Positions 1 through 10,559 of a stretch of DNA of 64,000 nt are shown piece by piece. This stretch comes from Mesodorylaimus sp. YZB2_4 (lineage: Eukaryota; Nematoda; Enoplea; Dorylaimida; Dorylaimidae). Position numbers and translations under genes: made by a program. The notes beneath the pieces are model-generated. The model was not told the DNA's origin and did no database searches. It was given only the letters and a program-made list of their open reading frames with translations. The DNA is taken from positions 124,001 through 188,000 of the forward strand of contig JASANH010000789.1 in assembly GCA_030248295.1 (NCBI GenBank), written 5' to 3'. Position 1 is the stretch's first letter; each line of letters begins with the position of its first letter.

Positions 1-410
1 AATAGAACGAAAGTGTATACGGACGCCCTCTCCCATGCAGATTGTGAGATAACCTTTTGCTAAAGCTTGCACTAATCACAATCACCGATAATGATAGGAT
101 GATACACATGCTGAGTTTTTGTTTCGATTGATCACTACTGTAACCCTCACGCCTGACAGGCCATGCCGAGTGTGATCGATACTCTCCTCTGCCTGGGAGA
201 CGTCAAACCCTCGGGTCGATGTTTCAGCCGTAGGTATAGTCACAAGCCTTGCCTGCTCCAGCTACAATTTTTGTGCCGCCGACTTCGGTCGGCCACCTCC
301 CTCTTCCGCCTGCCAGGCTAGGTTACACTAATAGTGTACTCAAGGCTGATTGTATGCTCCAACGCACATGGAGGTTAGTACCTGCAGTAAAAGTAGTAGT
401 ATAATCATAC

Positions 411-3400
411 CAGAAAAGCAGAAAAACTTCTTGGTGGTGATTTCCATGTGAAACAGCTTTGGACGAACTGGTGAAATTTCGCCATCCTAGACCCATACTT
501 CTTCACTCGATCGATGTTACGCATGAACACCTGGAGACGAAAACGGTCTTTAGGGGCCGTATATTTTTCTTCTTTTGGTTGAAACGTTCGGACAGCTGCT
601 CGAGCCTGTTTCAAAGAATTATGAAGAAGATGTTTCTCGCTAGGAAAGACAGCTTACTAGATTCCAAATTAGGGTGGCTTCTATCAAAATCCGGCCTTTC
701 TGACGGCTCAGCAATTGCTCGTCTTTGAGCGCATACCTTAAAAGAAGAAATGATTTTGCTGATTTATAACGGGAATTGATAATAAGAGAGGCTGCGAATT
801 CAATAATTAAATATTCTGCGGTGTCAGCGCATAAAGCTAAAGTTGGAAAAATGCGAAAAAACTGAGGGTAAAGAATGAAGCAGCAGCTTTTGGGCGCCAG
901 GCCCAGATAAAGGGAGCACAGGGGGGGGGGGGGGGGAAGAATAGCATGATGGATTTCGGGGCCCGTGGGAACGCAGATTGCTTACCACACCGTCCATATG
1001 TGCTCGTCGTCTGCCTGAACACAAGTTCTAATTCCTATTGGTCTTGCGCTCATCAGGCCCCCAGTACTATTTCATATTCCATATCGATGCGTATCACATG
1101 ATCGCATCTAATCGCATCTAATCGCATCTTGGAAATCGTAGGTCCCCCTAAAGACTAACGGACTGTCCAGAGGAAGGCTCAGGCCACAGGAACAACTCCA
1201 CGCATTCCACCTATCGTGTTGCCTACATGCCACGAGACCCAGGCGGCGGGAAGTAGTCGAGACTGGTCTCTAGGCAAAAAACTCCACCTGGAAGTGGGCA
1301 AGTCTCGCGACTATACCTGACCTTGAAACATCAACCGAAGAGGTTGACGTCCCAGCCAGGGGAGCGTATCGATTACTCCCAACCGCTAGGGGTGCTGGAT
1401 ACATTCCTCCCACCGTTGGAAAAATGGCGTCCCTGCCATTCTCCAACTGGGAGAACCAGCTCCAGTGGTGGTGCATTATCAGCGCTAGGTGTTCCCACCG
1501 TCGCGCTACAAGGCACACCAAAACGCTCGCCGAACCTTCTCCAAGCAGATCAGGTTTCGTCCGCTGGTCCCTACGCCTCAGTGGAGGCAACCCAGACCGA
1601 GGTCTGGTATGGAGTACACCTGCAGGGAACCCCGGGCCACAGCAAGCACAAGACGCGCCGGTCCGGCATTCCCCACTACCACCAGGGCTCTCCCACTAGT
1701 CCAGAAGGGGCTTACATCCGAAGAAGGCCCTTCGGTTCGCGACGCCAGTGTAACCAGCGCACCCAGGCGGCGGGGGATAGTCGAGACCGAAGTCTCTAGG
1801 CAAGAAACTCCGACTGGAGAACTGAAGACGTCCTCAACCTCGTTACCTGCTGCCAAGCCAGTCACTCAACCTCGCTGTATAGTAGCTTTTGGTCATGTGT
1901 CTGGTCAAGATTTACAATTACTTAGGAGAGACAGACCGGTTCGCTGAGCCAGCGGATGGATGCACACAAGATACCCACGCCTATTGGACACGCGCGCGCA
2001 CTCACCCACATTAATACACCTCATCCCACTAAACTTTGTGAGACAGTATCTGAAACGTTCGCCGAGGTCGAGGGGCGTCAGCTACCGAAAATCCCGATCC
2101 AGCATGGGTGTTCAATGGTTTGTCGGCATTTTCTCAACACATTCCACCGCAAAAATTGTCACTAAAAATCTCACAATCAGGTACCCACTCTGTTTCGGAT
2201 AGTGTTGTGAGAGCTGTGCAACCCTCGTATGCGCAAAAGCTACTTGAATACCTGTTGCTTCGCACAGCCCACTTACCAACGCCTCTGACCATTTTTTATC
2301 CATAGCAACGGTATGGCCACTTTTCCCATAAATTCGCTCTTTTTATTTGGATCTTCGTCATAAATAGTCAATTCCAAACTTGCGTTCACGTCATGAACAT
2401 CGCTGAAAATCAGCATTTTCAGTACTGTACATACGCAGGTACAACCGAACAGATGACTTACAAAGTAAAGACTTTATTCCACTCGGGACTAAGAGTTTTG
2501 TACACCGTATTAGTTTGTAATCTCGAATTGACAAGTTCCACGACGCAGAACGGATCACTTTTTCCTATTTCAGTTTGGTAAAAGGTGGTAATGCGGCCAA
2601 AGGATTAAACTCACCTCCAATATCTAAGGCAGCAAGGCCATCGGCTTTGAAGACTACAAAAGATAATCTTGACAAGATATCGGGTAGATTAACAGTCTAC
2701 TTACTTTTTAAAATAAGAAAACCAACAGAGGGCGCTGAAATGGTTTTCTTGAGACTCTGAAAAGTTCAAGCTGCATTGTCCACTCTATCTCGAAACCACC
2801 AAATTCTGCTCACATATTTCTCGCGCAGTGCCCACATATCGACTGCGGTTTTTTCATACGTGTCCAAATCTGACACGTTGCCTTGTGTCAAGCCTGTAAT
2901 TGTGATTACGACCAACACCTTCCCTCCGCCTTCCAGTTGATACCAGGTATGATCAGTCTTTTCTCTTTCAAGGACGGACAGATCTATTAGGCATCTAGAA
3001 AGGTTTAACGTGCAATTGCAGATGCTTTGTTCCCCCCCTGCAATGTACTTTCCCATCAGACTATCTCCTCTACGATCCAGCACTTGAAGCTCCAAGGCAC
3101 AGTCGGTTGGGCTGCCTGGGTGAAAGACAAATGCTTGCATCCACTTCGGCTCCAATGTTTTCGACGCTGTCTTAAAAAAAGTCAAGTTCCAAAGAAGTCA
3201 GTCTTACGCACTTTTCTCACTCTGCTCTTGACTTTCTCATCGCCCAATTTCAACTTTACGTACGGATCTGGTTTTGGAGCAGATTTACCCAGCAAAATAG
3301 GGCGTAACTCTTTCGCTTCCACCAGCACCGCGTGAATGACACGATCTGAAATTGGCAAAAGAAAACAGCATATTTGGATTAGCAAAGGGGAAGAATGTTT

Positions 3401-4537
3401 TCTATCCGATTTGTAGGAGAGACAAAAATAGCAGAAAACTAAGGACGAAAAGACAAAAACTTTTTTACCAGTTTTCTTCTTCGAGAAAACTCTTTTGATC
3501 GATGTGCTGGAGGAATGTCGTTCTCTTTCCATTTCCTGAAAAATGCCTCGTGCCGCTATTATTGATCCAGGATTAGAAAACGCAAAAAAGTGAATACGTG
3601 AATTCAAAGAAAAGACATGAACTTACCTCGCGTTTTGTCAGTGGTTTAAGCGTCACGGTCAAATGTACAAATCCTGCTCCTTCATCCATCGCCTCAGGAT
3701 TTATAAGCTTCAACTTGAGTTCTGTTGAGCTAAAAAATATTATTAGTATTTTGATTAATTATTCTAGTTCACAGAAACTGGAGATCGACCCTCCGAATGG
3801 GAGTTTAAGAACCCGATTAATTATAATCGATCGGTGATCATCAGCACTAACTAAGAGATATCGAAAATACTGGAAACACTAATGATAAGACTCACAAACC
3901 TAATTGGCTGGCAATTTTGACTGAAAGACAATTACCTGTTATATGGCACCGAAGCCAAATCGATTGTCGCTTCTCCCATGAAATCATCGACAGTAAATCG
4001 GTCGAAATCATAAACCTGAGTAATTAACCATTAAACATACTTCGACATTTTGTCAACCTCCACAAGACCTACCTCAAGTTTTAATGGTGTCGATCGATTA
4101 TCGATCACCTGTTCAAATTCTTCATTCCACAGAGGATTTAGATTCTGTGGTATCATCTCACTTTTGTAGATAATTTTGCCCTTATATTTGAACTTGACAT
4201 AAGGATCGCTCAGACCTCAAAGCGAGCGCTGGTTTATTCAGCTTAATCACATTTCCATGCCCGAATGGTGCTTACCTGTGCTATCCATAGCCAAAAGACC
4301 GTACCCCTGTTTCAAGTACACATGTAGAAGAAAGGCTACAATTTCATCTTCACTTGGTGAGAGCTGTAGCGAAGAGCCAGCGCCTTTCGGTAAATTAGAA
4401 GGTTTTTCATATTTTTCAGTAGTTTCGTCATGTGGATCTGGTAAACTGGGCAAAGAGATGGATTCCGATCCATTCCGATTTAAATGGGCAAGTTTCAGCT
4501 GCCTTCTTCTTTTTCGCTTTTCGCTCCAAGAATTGCA
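411..4537 (-). CDS. MCTP: MCTP (multiple C2 and transmembrane domain protein), partial at left edge
   Basis: Thirteen exons join in frame with GT-AG borders: 4537-4276, 4215-4073, 4015-3936, 3729-3627, 3535-3469, 3345-3212, 3170-2814, 2756-2705, 2653-2615, 2564-2462, 2402-2277, 736-658 and 605-411, about 580 codons. Three C2 domains follow one another: C2-1 (exons 4276 to 3627, [22 protein letters not shown]), C2-2 (3345 to 2814, [10 protein letters not shown]) and C2-3 (2705 to 2277, [30 protein letters not shown]). After these comes the conserved linker ([19 protein letters not shown]) and [10 protein letters not shown] just before the first membrane span. C2-1 and C2-3 keep their acidic calcium-loop residues; C2-2 is more degenerate. 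MCTPs are ER-anchored calcium sensors linked to synaptic and membrane-contact functions. The last exon ends at a donor (gtatga) and the two transmembrane segments must lie left of base 1. One intron is only 41 bp (3171-3211). The start codon is unresolved; the 4537 exon opens after a ttttag acceptor. Confidence 0.93.
1101..1130. repeat. Three tandem copies of atcgcatcta
   Basis: The 10-bp unit atcgcatcta stands three times head to tail, with one change in the last base. It lies in the MCTP intron. Confidence 0.9.
1239..1830. repeat. Diverged direct repeat pair in the MCTP intron
   Basis: A segment at about 1239-1300 (aggcggcggg, agtcgagac, tctaggcaa, aactcc) returns at about 1766-1830 with the same words in the same order. 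The 460 bp between are GC-rich and open in several frames. This looks like an old interspersed element with two related ends or a local duplication; I cannot name the family. Confidence 0.6.
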
Positions 4538-4678
4538 CTAAAATGATTGGTATAAAAATATTGCACCAAAGGTCGAAGATAAAGTGACATACAAAGAACA
4601 TATTCGATCGGGTTTTTTTCTGGAAGCAAAAGACCAAAATTTTCGGGTGGTAGAATATCACTGACGTTTTTCTATCAT

Positions 4679-4804
4679 CTAAGACGTCGAATCAGTTATA
4701 TCATGCAGAAATAGAACTTTTTCTCCAACGCGTCCTCCGGCTGGCATACTCTTGGCGCATCGAGCGATGCAACTCAATTCTGGCTCAGGGTCGAAAACAG
4801 TCAT
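4679..4804 (-). other. Possible first coding exon of MCTP
   Basis: An ATG at 4804 opens 41 codons (MTVFDPEPELSC...) upstream of the first sure MCTP exon, in the right orientation. No strong splice donor is visible before its stop codon, so the link to the acceptor at 4538 is a guess. It could equally be chance. Confidence 0.2.
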
Positions 4805-5267
4805 TTTATGTACAGCACCTGCGTCTTTCTAGAACTAGATTTTTCTTTTTCGTCTTTTATGGCAGATGGGAAAGAGTTGGTTAGATAGACTCTCGCCAGG
4901 TCGTCTCACGCTCGTTTGCCTAAAGGATAAAGTCGAGATAGACTGTTGCGTCAATGTGGGAGCGAGAGCAGTAGAAGCTGAGATGAAGAAGCCGTAATCA
5001 AGCCCTGATTGTAAGAGCTACGAGCGGTTATGGCAAGGTGTTCAAAGTCAACAATTTGGGTCTTACCTTAAATTTTATTAAGCTTCTGTTGGACTTTTTT
5101 CCATCAGAAAATCGCCACTGTCACTCTAGCTTAGACCAACGAGCGATAAGGTGCTATCAGCGGTGCTAAATTTCAAGGATCAAGATGCTAATATGAGAGA
5201 GGATGCATTGAAGCAGTTGATTTTTTTAAGACTTCGCTAGCTATCTGAAGCGTGCTCCCATGTAGAT
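4805..5267. other. Intergenic, nothing recognised
   Basis: No coding signal, RNA gene or repeat stands out between the 5' end of MCTP and the end of the vWA pseudogene. It should contain the MCTP promoter. Confidence 0.6.
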
Positions 5268-6149
5268 TTATCCGCGTGAACAGTGAGTTAACTGGAGCAG
5301 ATCAGGGCCACAACTCGTTGCACGTTTTCTCGCATTCGGTCTTCTCGCAAGAGCCAGTCGCTGGAGGAGGAGTGATTTCCGCGTCAGCGCAGTTCCCGAA
5401 TTCCGACTTCCAGTGTCACGTTCGGCGTGTACGAAGCTATCTCGCGCTTGCTCTGATCTTCGCTTTTGAAGAAGCACTTTTCTGTGTACTGGCACAATTG
5501 CTTTGCAAACTCCGTTTTGAGCACTCGTAACGTTTCAGTTTCGATAGAAGACATTTTCGAGGCAAAAATGTTGTTGTCTTTTCCGCCAACCACCCAATGT
5601 TTCGTCTCGTTGTAGGTTATCTCACTCGAGCTCAGCAATTCAAAAACCGCGAAAACCATGACGCCCAAATCTTGCATTGCTTTGCCTTCCTCTTGGATTC
5701 CTTGCAAACCTGGTCTGTGATTCAGCAAACCGAGGACGACAATGACCCTTGGCTTCTTTGCTTGCCCGACGAAAATTTGTTGGCGTACCAACTTGAACGC
5801 GGAAGCGAGGTCGGTTTGCATTAATGAATAGTGCACCTCATGCACTTTCGCAACGGCTTCCTTGAAGCTGCCTCTGTCTTCACTTAGGTTACTGATAATG
5901 GTCCAGTTGGCGGACGAGTCTTGGTTAACGACGTTTGCGAGGAGAGCGAAGCGCGTCTTGGATGTTCCGAGCTCAAAAATTTTTGGGAAATCTTCGTTCA
6001 GAGAACGATTCATAGCGATAGATAGCGACCTCATCGACCCAACCTTGAGCTTCGCTGATGACCAAATCGATATTCAACGAAGCACTTGAAGCCAGGGAGA
6101 TCACGAAGGCGATGGCGAGGAGCTGCAGGCATGAAGTGACCGTGAGCAT
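5268..6149 (-). pseudogene. Broken copy of the vWA-type membrane protein family
   Basis: The frame starts at ATG 6149 with a signal-peptide-like stretch (LLAIAFVISLASSASLNIDL) and is clearly related to the intact genes at 20482-21777 and 27627-29006. Against them it has lost nine bases at the start of the vWA fold (IDLVISEAQ where they read IDLVIIIHSEAQ) and then shifts frame near 6040. The vWA body reads openly from about 6034 to 5400 (FPKIFELGTSKTRFALLANV, YTPNVTLEVG) and shifts again near 5400 at the entry to the cysteine-rich part. The copy stops near 5300, just after the NELWP position, so most of the cysteine-rich domain, the membrane span and the lysine-rich tail are missing. A non-functional relic is the best reading. 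Confidence 0.85.
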
Positions 6150-6158
6150 TTCCAGCAA

Positions 6159-6649
6159 TCAGTGTACTTGTTTTGCGGTAGGGTGGCTGGGAGGGAACGA
6201 GTGATCGAAATAATTTAAGTCATTTGATTTAATTCATTCGATTTGATTCATTAAAGTCAGTTTGATTAGCGAGCTTATCCTAATTATTACCACCTAGTAT
6301 TTTTGTTGCTGGCAGCTATGAGAAGCTACAGGGGCTACAGGAGCTGAGCCGAATCGTCTCCCAAGTCCAGTATAGTCCAGTCTAAAATTCCATTGCTCTA
6401 AACCCAGCCAGCCTGTCTGCTTATCTACAGTATATATCCAATCACCCATCCATCTATCCAGTGGGGAACACTTCTTTCGCATCGAATCATAAACTCTCAA
6501 TGTTTTTAACCCAAGCACATTTGTTTTTTCTGTCGATATTCCTTTTTCTTAAGCTTTTCCATGCCTATTAGCCACAGGTAATAGGATAGAACAGTATACA
6601 ATGGCTTGCCTGACTGGATTTGCATCGTACGCGAGGATGACATTTTTGA
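6159..6649. other. Intergenic, AT-rich patch
   Basis: No gene recognised. Bases 6200-6260 hold a run of related AT-rich words (tttgatt, attcatt) that look like a simple degenerate repeat. Confidence 0.5.
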
Positions 6650-6952
6650 ATGCAGGTCTGGCCGGCCAACATGGCCCAGGCCTATGCAATGGCTGATCAT
6701 GCTTGGCCAAACTTAATAATAACGAAGGTGACAGTCACGAAAGAAGCGAAAGTAAAAGAGATGATGAAAAATCGATTGATGAAACGTGGACAGTCACGAC
6801 GTCACGACGTCGCGTCTTGGCTAGTCGAAATCGACTATGAGAAATGCTGTCAAGTAGTTCGTGAAAGGAATATTGACAGCAAAACATTGCTATCGTATTA
6901 TTGTTCTGAGTTCCTCAATATAATTGAGGAAGAGGATATCTGGGATTTTTGA
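6650..6952 (+). CDS. Doubtful small gene with a SAM-like stretch
   Basis: An ATG opens 100 codons. Its last part (DVASWLVEIDYEKCCQVV then IDSKTLLSYYCSEFLNII) has the spacing of a SAM domain: Trp-Leu, an Ile/Leu-x-Tyr helix, Ile-Asp, Leu-Leu. A full SAM domain is about 65 residues and this is short at its C-terminus. The ATG overlaps a possible splice acceptor (gaatgcag at about 6648-6655), so it could be the last exon of a gene whose other exons I cannot see. It may also be chance. Confidence 0.25.
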   Translation: MQVWPANMAQAYAMADHAWPNLIITKVTVTKEAKVKEMMKNRLMKRGQSRRHDVASWLVEIDYEKCCQVVRERNIDSKTLLSYYCSEFLNIIEEEDIWDF

Positions 6953-7404
6953 ACCTATGTGCGGCCAGTGAAAGGTATGTTGGGGCTCGCTGTTGGAAAT
7001 GACCTCAAGGTCAAGGTTAGAATTCTGTCAAAACCCTGACTGACCGACTAATACTTGGTCAGTGCTGGGTTCTTACGTATTTTCATATTTCTTACGCGTA
7101 CAGTCCAGTGAACGCTGGTCGAGGCCACGTCAGATTACTCCTGATTGCAGTACCTATTGTATCAAGCGTTGCGTCTCTCTCCTAACTGAAGTTACGTTTC
7201 GAACAGACCATGACAATGGCTTACTTTTTCTAAAGCATCGAATCGGCCCAAGCCCATATGACAACAGTGGTTGCCCAGTTTGCCAGTTTGATCACATAAC
7301 AGAAAATGCCAGTCTTTTGTAACAGCAGGCCAGGTTTTTTCAAAATACTCGTACGAGTAAGGGCATTTGCATTGCAACCTCCGTCATGCATACAGTAAGT
7401 GAGA
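6953..7404. other. Intergenic, nothing recognised
   Basis: Short open frames on both strands show no known motif. The region probably holds the 3' end of the secreted cysteine-rich gene that ends at 7405. Confidence 0.5.
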
Positions 7405-8015
7405 CTAGGCGATAGGCTCTGGAGTGCCCAAGCCATCACACGTCACTTCATTGCCACTATTACAAGCATCTGGACAGAATTGGCGCAAGGCGGGAAAAAT
7501 TTGACATCCACTTTTACGGACACCATTGGGTTGTCGTCGAGTGTAAGTGGCGAAAGTCGAGCATGGGATTTTGTTAGCATTTGAGATATCGAAGCCTAGA
7601 ATGTTCATAATTTTAAGCAGTAAAAAAGGGCTCAAAGTCGCTTACCTTCACACGACTGACACGTTTGGCGACACCAACAAGAAATGATTGGGGCACGATT
7701 GCATTCTTGTTGCCTAACTTCGCTAACACTTACTCCACCAACCAAAGTTCCGTTGCGGATTCTCTGACCCACAATATCGCAATAGTTGGCGGTGTAGGTG
7801 CGGTGATATTTTGAGGGCACTTCATCTCTACAGTAATTACTGTCCAAATTCCGATTCCGGCCACTGCTGTCGAAGTTAAATCGAAGATAGTATTTTTTAT
7901 CTGAAAAATTTTATTCAGTTTCTTCTAGAAGCTTCTTATATTCTTAAAAGTTACTTGCAAAAACTGTACAAGGGATCAACAGGACGATAAACACAAAAAA
8001 ATTGCACCCGGCCAT
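7405..8015 (-). CDS. Secreted cysteine-rich protein, ShK-like
   Basis: Three exons (8015-7955, 7900-7646, 7595-7405) join in phase to give 168 aa. Exon 1 is a clean signal peptide (MAGCNFFVFIVLLIPCTVFA). The mature part has two cysteine clusters: one with CDIVGQ, then CNRAPIISCWCRQTCQSCEG, and one with IPCSTF, GCQIF, QFCPDACNSG and VTCDG. The C-x2-C-x2-C spacing and the CPDAC motif recall ShK-type folds, which are common as secreted or extracellular modules in nematodes and cnidarians, but neither cluster fits the six-cysteine pattern exactly. The introns are 54 and 50 bp. Start choice rests on the signal peptide and exon phase. Its role is unknown; an extracellular ligand, matrix or defence protein are all possible. 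Confidence 0.75.
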
Positions 8016-8724
8016 TTCCAATTCAAGTCAGTCCAACTTTAGCTGATGTCGCCGTAAATGCGATGCCGCCGTGAAATAGATCTGGTATTGGCATTGGTGT
8101 TGGGGCTTCTAACAAAAGTATGTAGGATCATGCTAATGTCTGCCTCAATTATGCACTTGGTGTCAGGTTTGTGTTTGATCAGCGTGCGCAGTCAAGTGCT
8201 TTTTATGCAAAAATAAAAATGGGCGTCCCATCAAAAAATGTGAAGCTCAGGTGCCTGAGCTAATTTTTCAGAGTGATGCAAGCAAGTATTGTTAAGCCGG
8301 ATTTGATTTTTACAGAACTTTTCATGGCTTTATCCGCACATTGTAAGTTGTAATAGGCGTAGATTAGTTCCCTGAACCTCACCGGTCGGGGTCAGATACG
8401 AGACTGGCCGATCATGAGAGCGAGGGCGGGGGGCGCGGTCAAGGTCGAGAGCCGCTTGGTTTGCAGGAATCGGTTGAGTTTCTAACTAGTCTGAACCGGT
8501 TGAGTAGTGAGCCCTACTGTACGTCTGTCGGAACCATTTTTTGACATGCGGGAGCTGCCTTAATGGAAAGCTTACAGCCTATGTGGTGCGCTTGCCAACA
8601 TAGGTAACATGAACTCAGCATGATGTATCGTGGATTCTGTGAAGCTGGCGCAGTAGCTTGAGCCTTGGTCTGGAAAGCCGTATTTTACCAAGGGGCGAGG
8701 CAAGGATTTTAGCACGTTACACAC
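8016..8724. other. Intergenic; may hold a last receptor exon
   Basis: No coding exon is evident. The receptor gene upstream (8725-9702) reaches a good splice donor at its stop, so a short last exon may lie here, but I could not identify one. Confidence 0.4.
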
Positions 8725-9702
8725 TTACCTGTTTCCACAAAACAACAGCAATGTCACTTTTCTGATATCAGGGTTTCCAAAAAGCAAAATCAAAATATTA
8801 GCTGCGATATCTACGCATGTGAGCACGCCACCCAAAGCAATCATACGGCTTTGCAATTGGGAGCTCAAAAATGGAGCCAAGTACAAAAGCAGTTTTGCCG
8901 TCGAGACGACACCGCAATGCCATAATACCAGGTTGCGCAAGGTGGGCATCACCTTCGATTGCCGTCTCAGGGCAACGTCAGCTGCATTGTTCGAGTTGGA
9001 GTTGCGCCTCGATTGTTCTCTTAGTTGGTTCCTTTTCCATTTGAGGTAAATTACGAGGATAAAGTAGGTCAACAGGATGATCATGGCCGAGAAGAAATCA
9101 AATGTTTGCCAGAATTCATTAAATTGTTTATCAAGAAATGTGAACAAATTAAGGCAATACACCACTTCCATGGGATCATCTAGGACGTACGATGGCACTA
9201 GCTTAGCTGCCCCAACTAATAAGTATCCGATCACACATATTTTGAAAGCTGATTTATCTTTTAGTAATCGATAATAAGCAGGTTTGACAAAGGCAGTCAC
9301 TCGATCGAACATTAGAATGCTAAGCACAATCATTTCGAGGGTCCCTCCGTACAGGAGCCACAAGTGCACTGTGTGGCAGACTAGGCGAGGTTGATAAATG
9401 CTTACTAATCCGTGGACGCGCAGGAATCGAAATATGGCCACAATGAGGAACTGGAAAGCGATACATGATCGACCAAATGTTAGACAGCCTACGATTATAA
9501 AGAAACGAGTTTCGCGAAGTTTCTTCGTTTTTGCAATTGCCACCAAAACAATAATGCCACCAGGAGCGGTCACGAAGCCAGCTAGGATGGTGTAGAAAAG
9601 AACGGTTTGAATCCAAAATTCGATGGGAGTAAGCTCGCCGTAGTCAGGCTGGAAGGGGGGAGAGGAATTTTGGGGGGCTTGGTTTGAAGAAACTGGATCC
9701 AT
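8725..9702 (-). CDS. Seven-transmembrane receptor, rhodopsin-like, nematode chemoreceptor-like
   Basis: One frame of 325 aa from ATG 9702. Seven hydrophobic spans can be counted: about residues 30-56, 67-92, 108-132, 152-172, 198-222, 258-280 and 285-305. Span 2 is led by KTKKLRETRFFIIVGCL, typical of class A receptors. The third-span end reads FDRVTAFVKP in place of DRY, and the seventh ends FGNPDIRKV in place of NPxxY. This pattern is usual for nematode Srx/Srsx-type receptors and other invertebrate orphans. The N-terminus has one N-glycosylation site (QNSSPP). The third inner loop is serine/asparagine-rich. The frame closes with aacaggtaagtg, a strong splice donor that overlaps the stop, so a short further exon is likely. 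The ligand is unknown. Confidence 0.8.
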   Translation of the reverse strand: MDPVSSNQAPQNSSPPFQPDYGELTPIEFWIQTVLFYTILAGFVTAPGGIIVLVAIAKTKKLRETRFFIIVGCLTFGRSCIAFQFLIVAIFRFLRVHGLVSIYQPRLVCHTVHLWLLYGGTLEMIVLSILMFDRVTAFVKPAYYRLLKDKSAFKICVIGYLLVGAAKLVPSYVLDDPMEVVYCLNLFTFLDKQFNEFWQTFDFFSAMIILLTYFILVIYLKWKRNQLREQSRRNSNSNNAADVALRRQSKVMPTLRNLVLWHCGVVSTAKLLLYLAPFLSSQLQSRMIALGGVLTCVDIAANILILLFGNPDIRKVTLLLFCGNR

Positions 9703-10289
9703 GCGATATGCCCTGGGATATGGATGTTAGGGTTGGAATAAGCTAAAGGCGATGTGATCTCAGAATCAGAGTATCGACAGACCACTTGGTATCTGCGAGG
9801 CCGTAATAATAACAGGCTTTGAGCACTAGATGTATAGGCCGCAACAGAACCCCTTTTGTGCCGCGCGCAACAACTTACTGTACATAATCGCTTTCACATT
9901 CATCGAAATCAATCATGCATCATTTCATTGCTATGTAGTGCACCGATAATTGCAAAGAAAATACTTTTTAGCCGATGTGAAAGCTCACCCAAAGTGGAAG
10001 TGGCAAATGGGGTTCTACTGGACATAACGGAAGAAGGCTTGTAAAACAGTCGGAAGTGCAGCCTAGGTAATCGAAGACAGAAAACTAAATAGAATTAAAT
10101 TGACTTCGAGACCCTTGCGAAGTCATTAGCCATAATTGATACCTGAATGCTAGTCAAGTGTTTTTTGGCTTCCTCTCTAGCTTTAGACATACCGTTGATG
10201 GAGGTAGGACCGCTCTACTGACTGCGAGTATCGAGTGGAAAAAGGGCAAAAAAATGAATGCAGTTGCCTGACGTGTAAGGTCAGCGAGG
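9703..10289. other. Intergenic, nothing recognised
   Basis: Upstream region of the 7TM receptor. No gene or clear repeat seen. Confidence 0.5.
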
Positions 10290-10386
10290 GTTTACGGTTT
10301 GCAAACCGTAGGTTGAACCCAGGACAAGTCCAGCCACCCGCTATATGGGTAGACGAACGCCAAACCGCTGCACTACCGCGGCCGCC
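10290..10386 (-). repeat. tRNA-derived SINE-like element
   Basis: Read on the minus strand from 10386 there is an exact pol III A-box match (TAGTGCAGCGG, 10375-10365) and, about 45 bases on, a B-box-like GGTTCAACCT (about 10318-10309). The acceptor ends do not pair, so it is not a working tRNA. At the 3' side lies a perfect 18-bp palindrome (10293-10310). A tRNA-derived SINE head or tRNA pseudogene fits best. Confidence 0.5.
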
Positions 10387-10559
10387 ACTTCAGTTTGATT
10401 ATGGTACTAGCTGATCTTTTGGCTAGTAAGTTGAACACAGCGCCGAATCTACCGTCAGCTTTACCGAAAACAACCAGGCAGGCGATCGCCAACACAATGC
10501 CAAATCAAGGCATCAATCAAACCTGCCACTTTTCATCGATTTCCAGTTCTCCATTTCAA

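Larger units (their letters stand above)
737..2276 (-). other. Large MCTP intron (1,540 bp)
   Basis: This is the only long intron seen in the MCTP gene; the others are 41-230 bp. It carries a poly-G run (about 920-936), three perfect copies of a 10-bp unit (1101-1130) and a diverged direct repeat (1239-1830). Open frames of 60-158 codons on both strands inside it resemble nothing I know and are crossed by the intron of a well-supported gene. Confidence 0.8.

Noticed and set aside
920-936. Poly-G run, also at 57504-57516
   Set aside because: Simple homopolymers; may be sequencing-prone but carry no further signal.
1323-1947. Overlapping plus-strand frames of up to 158 codons
   Set aside because: They lie inside the long intron of the well-supported MCTP gene, in GC-rich repeat sequence, and show no motif.
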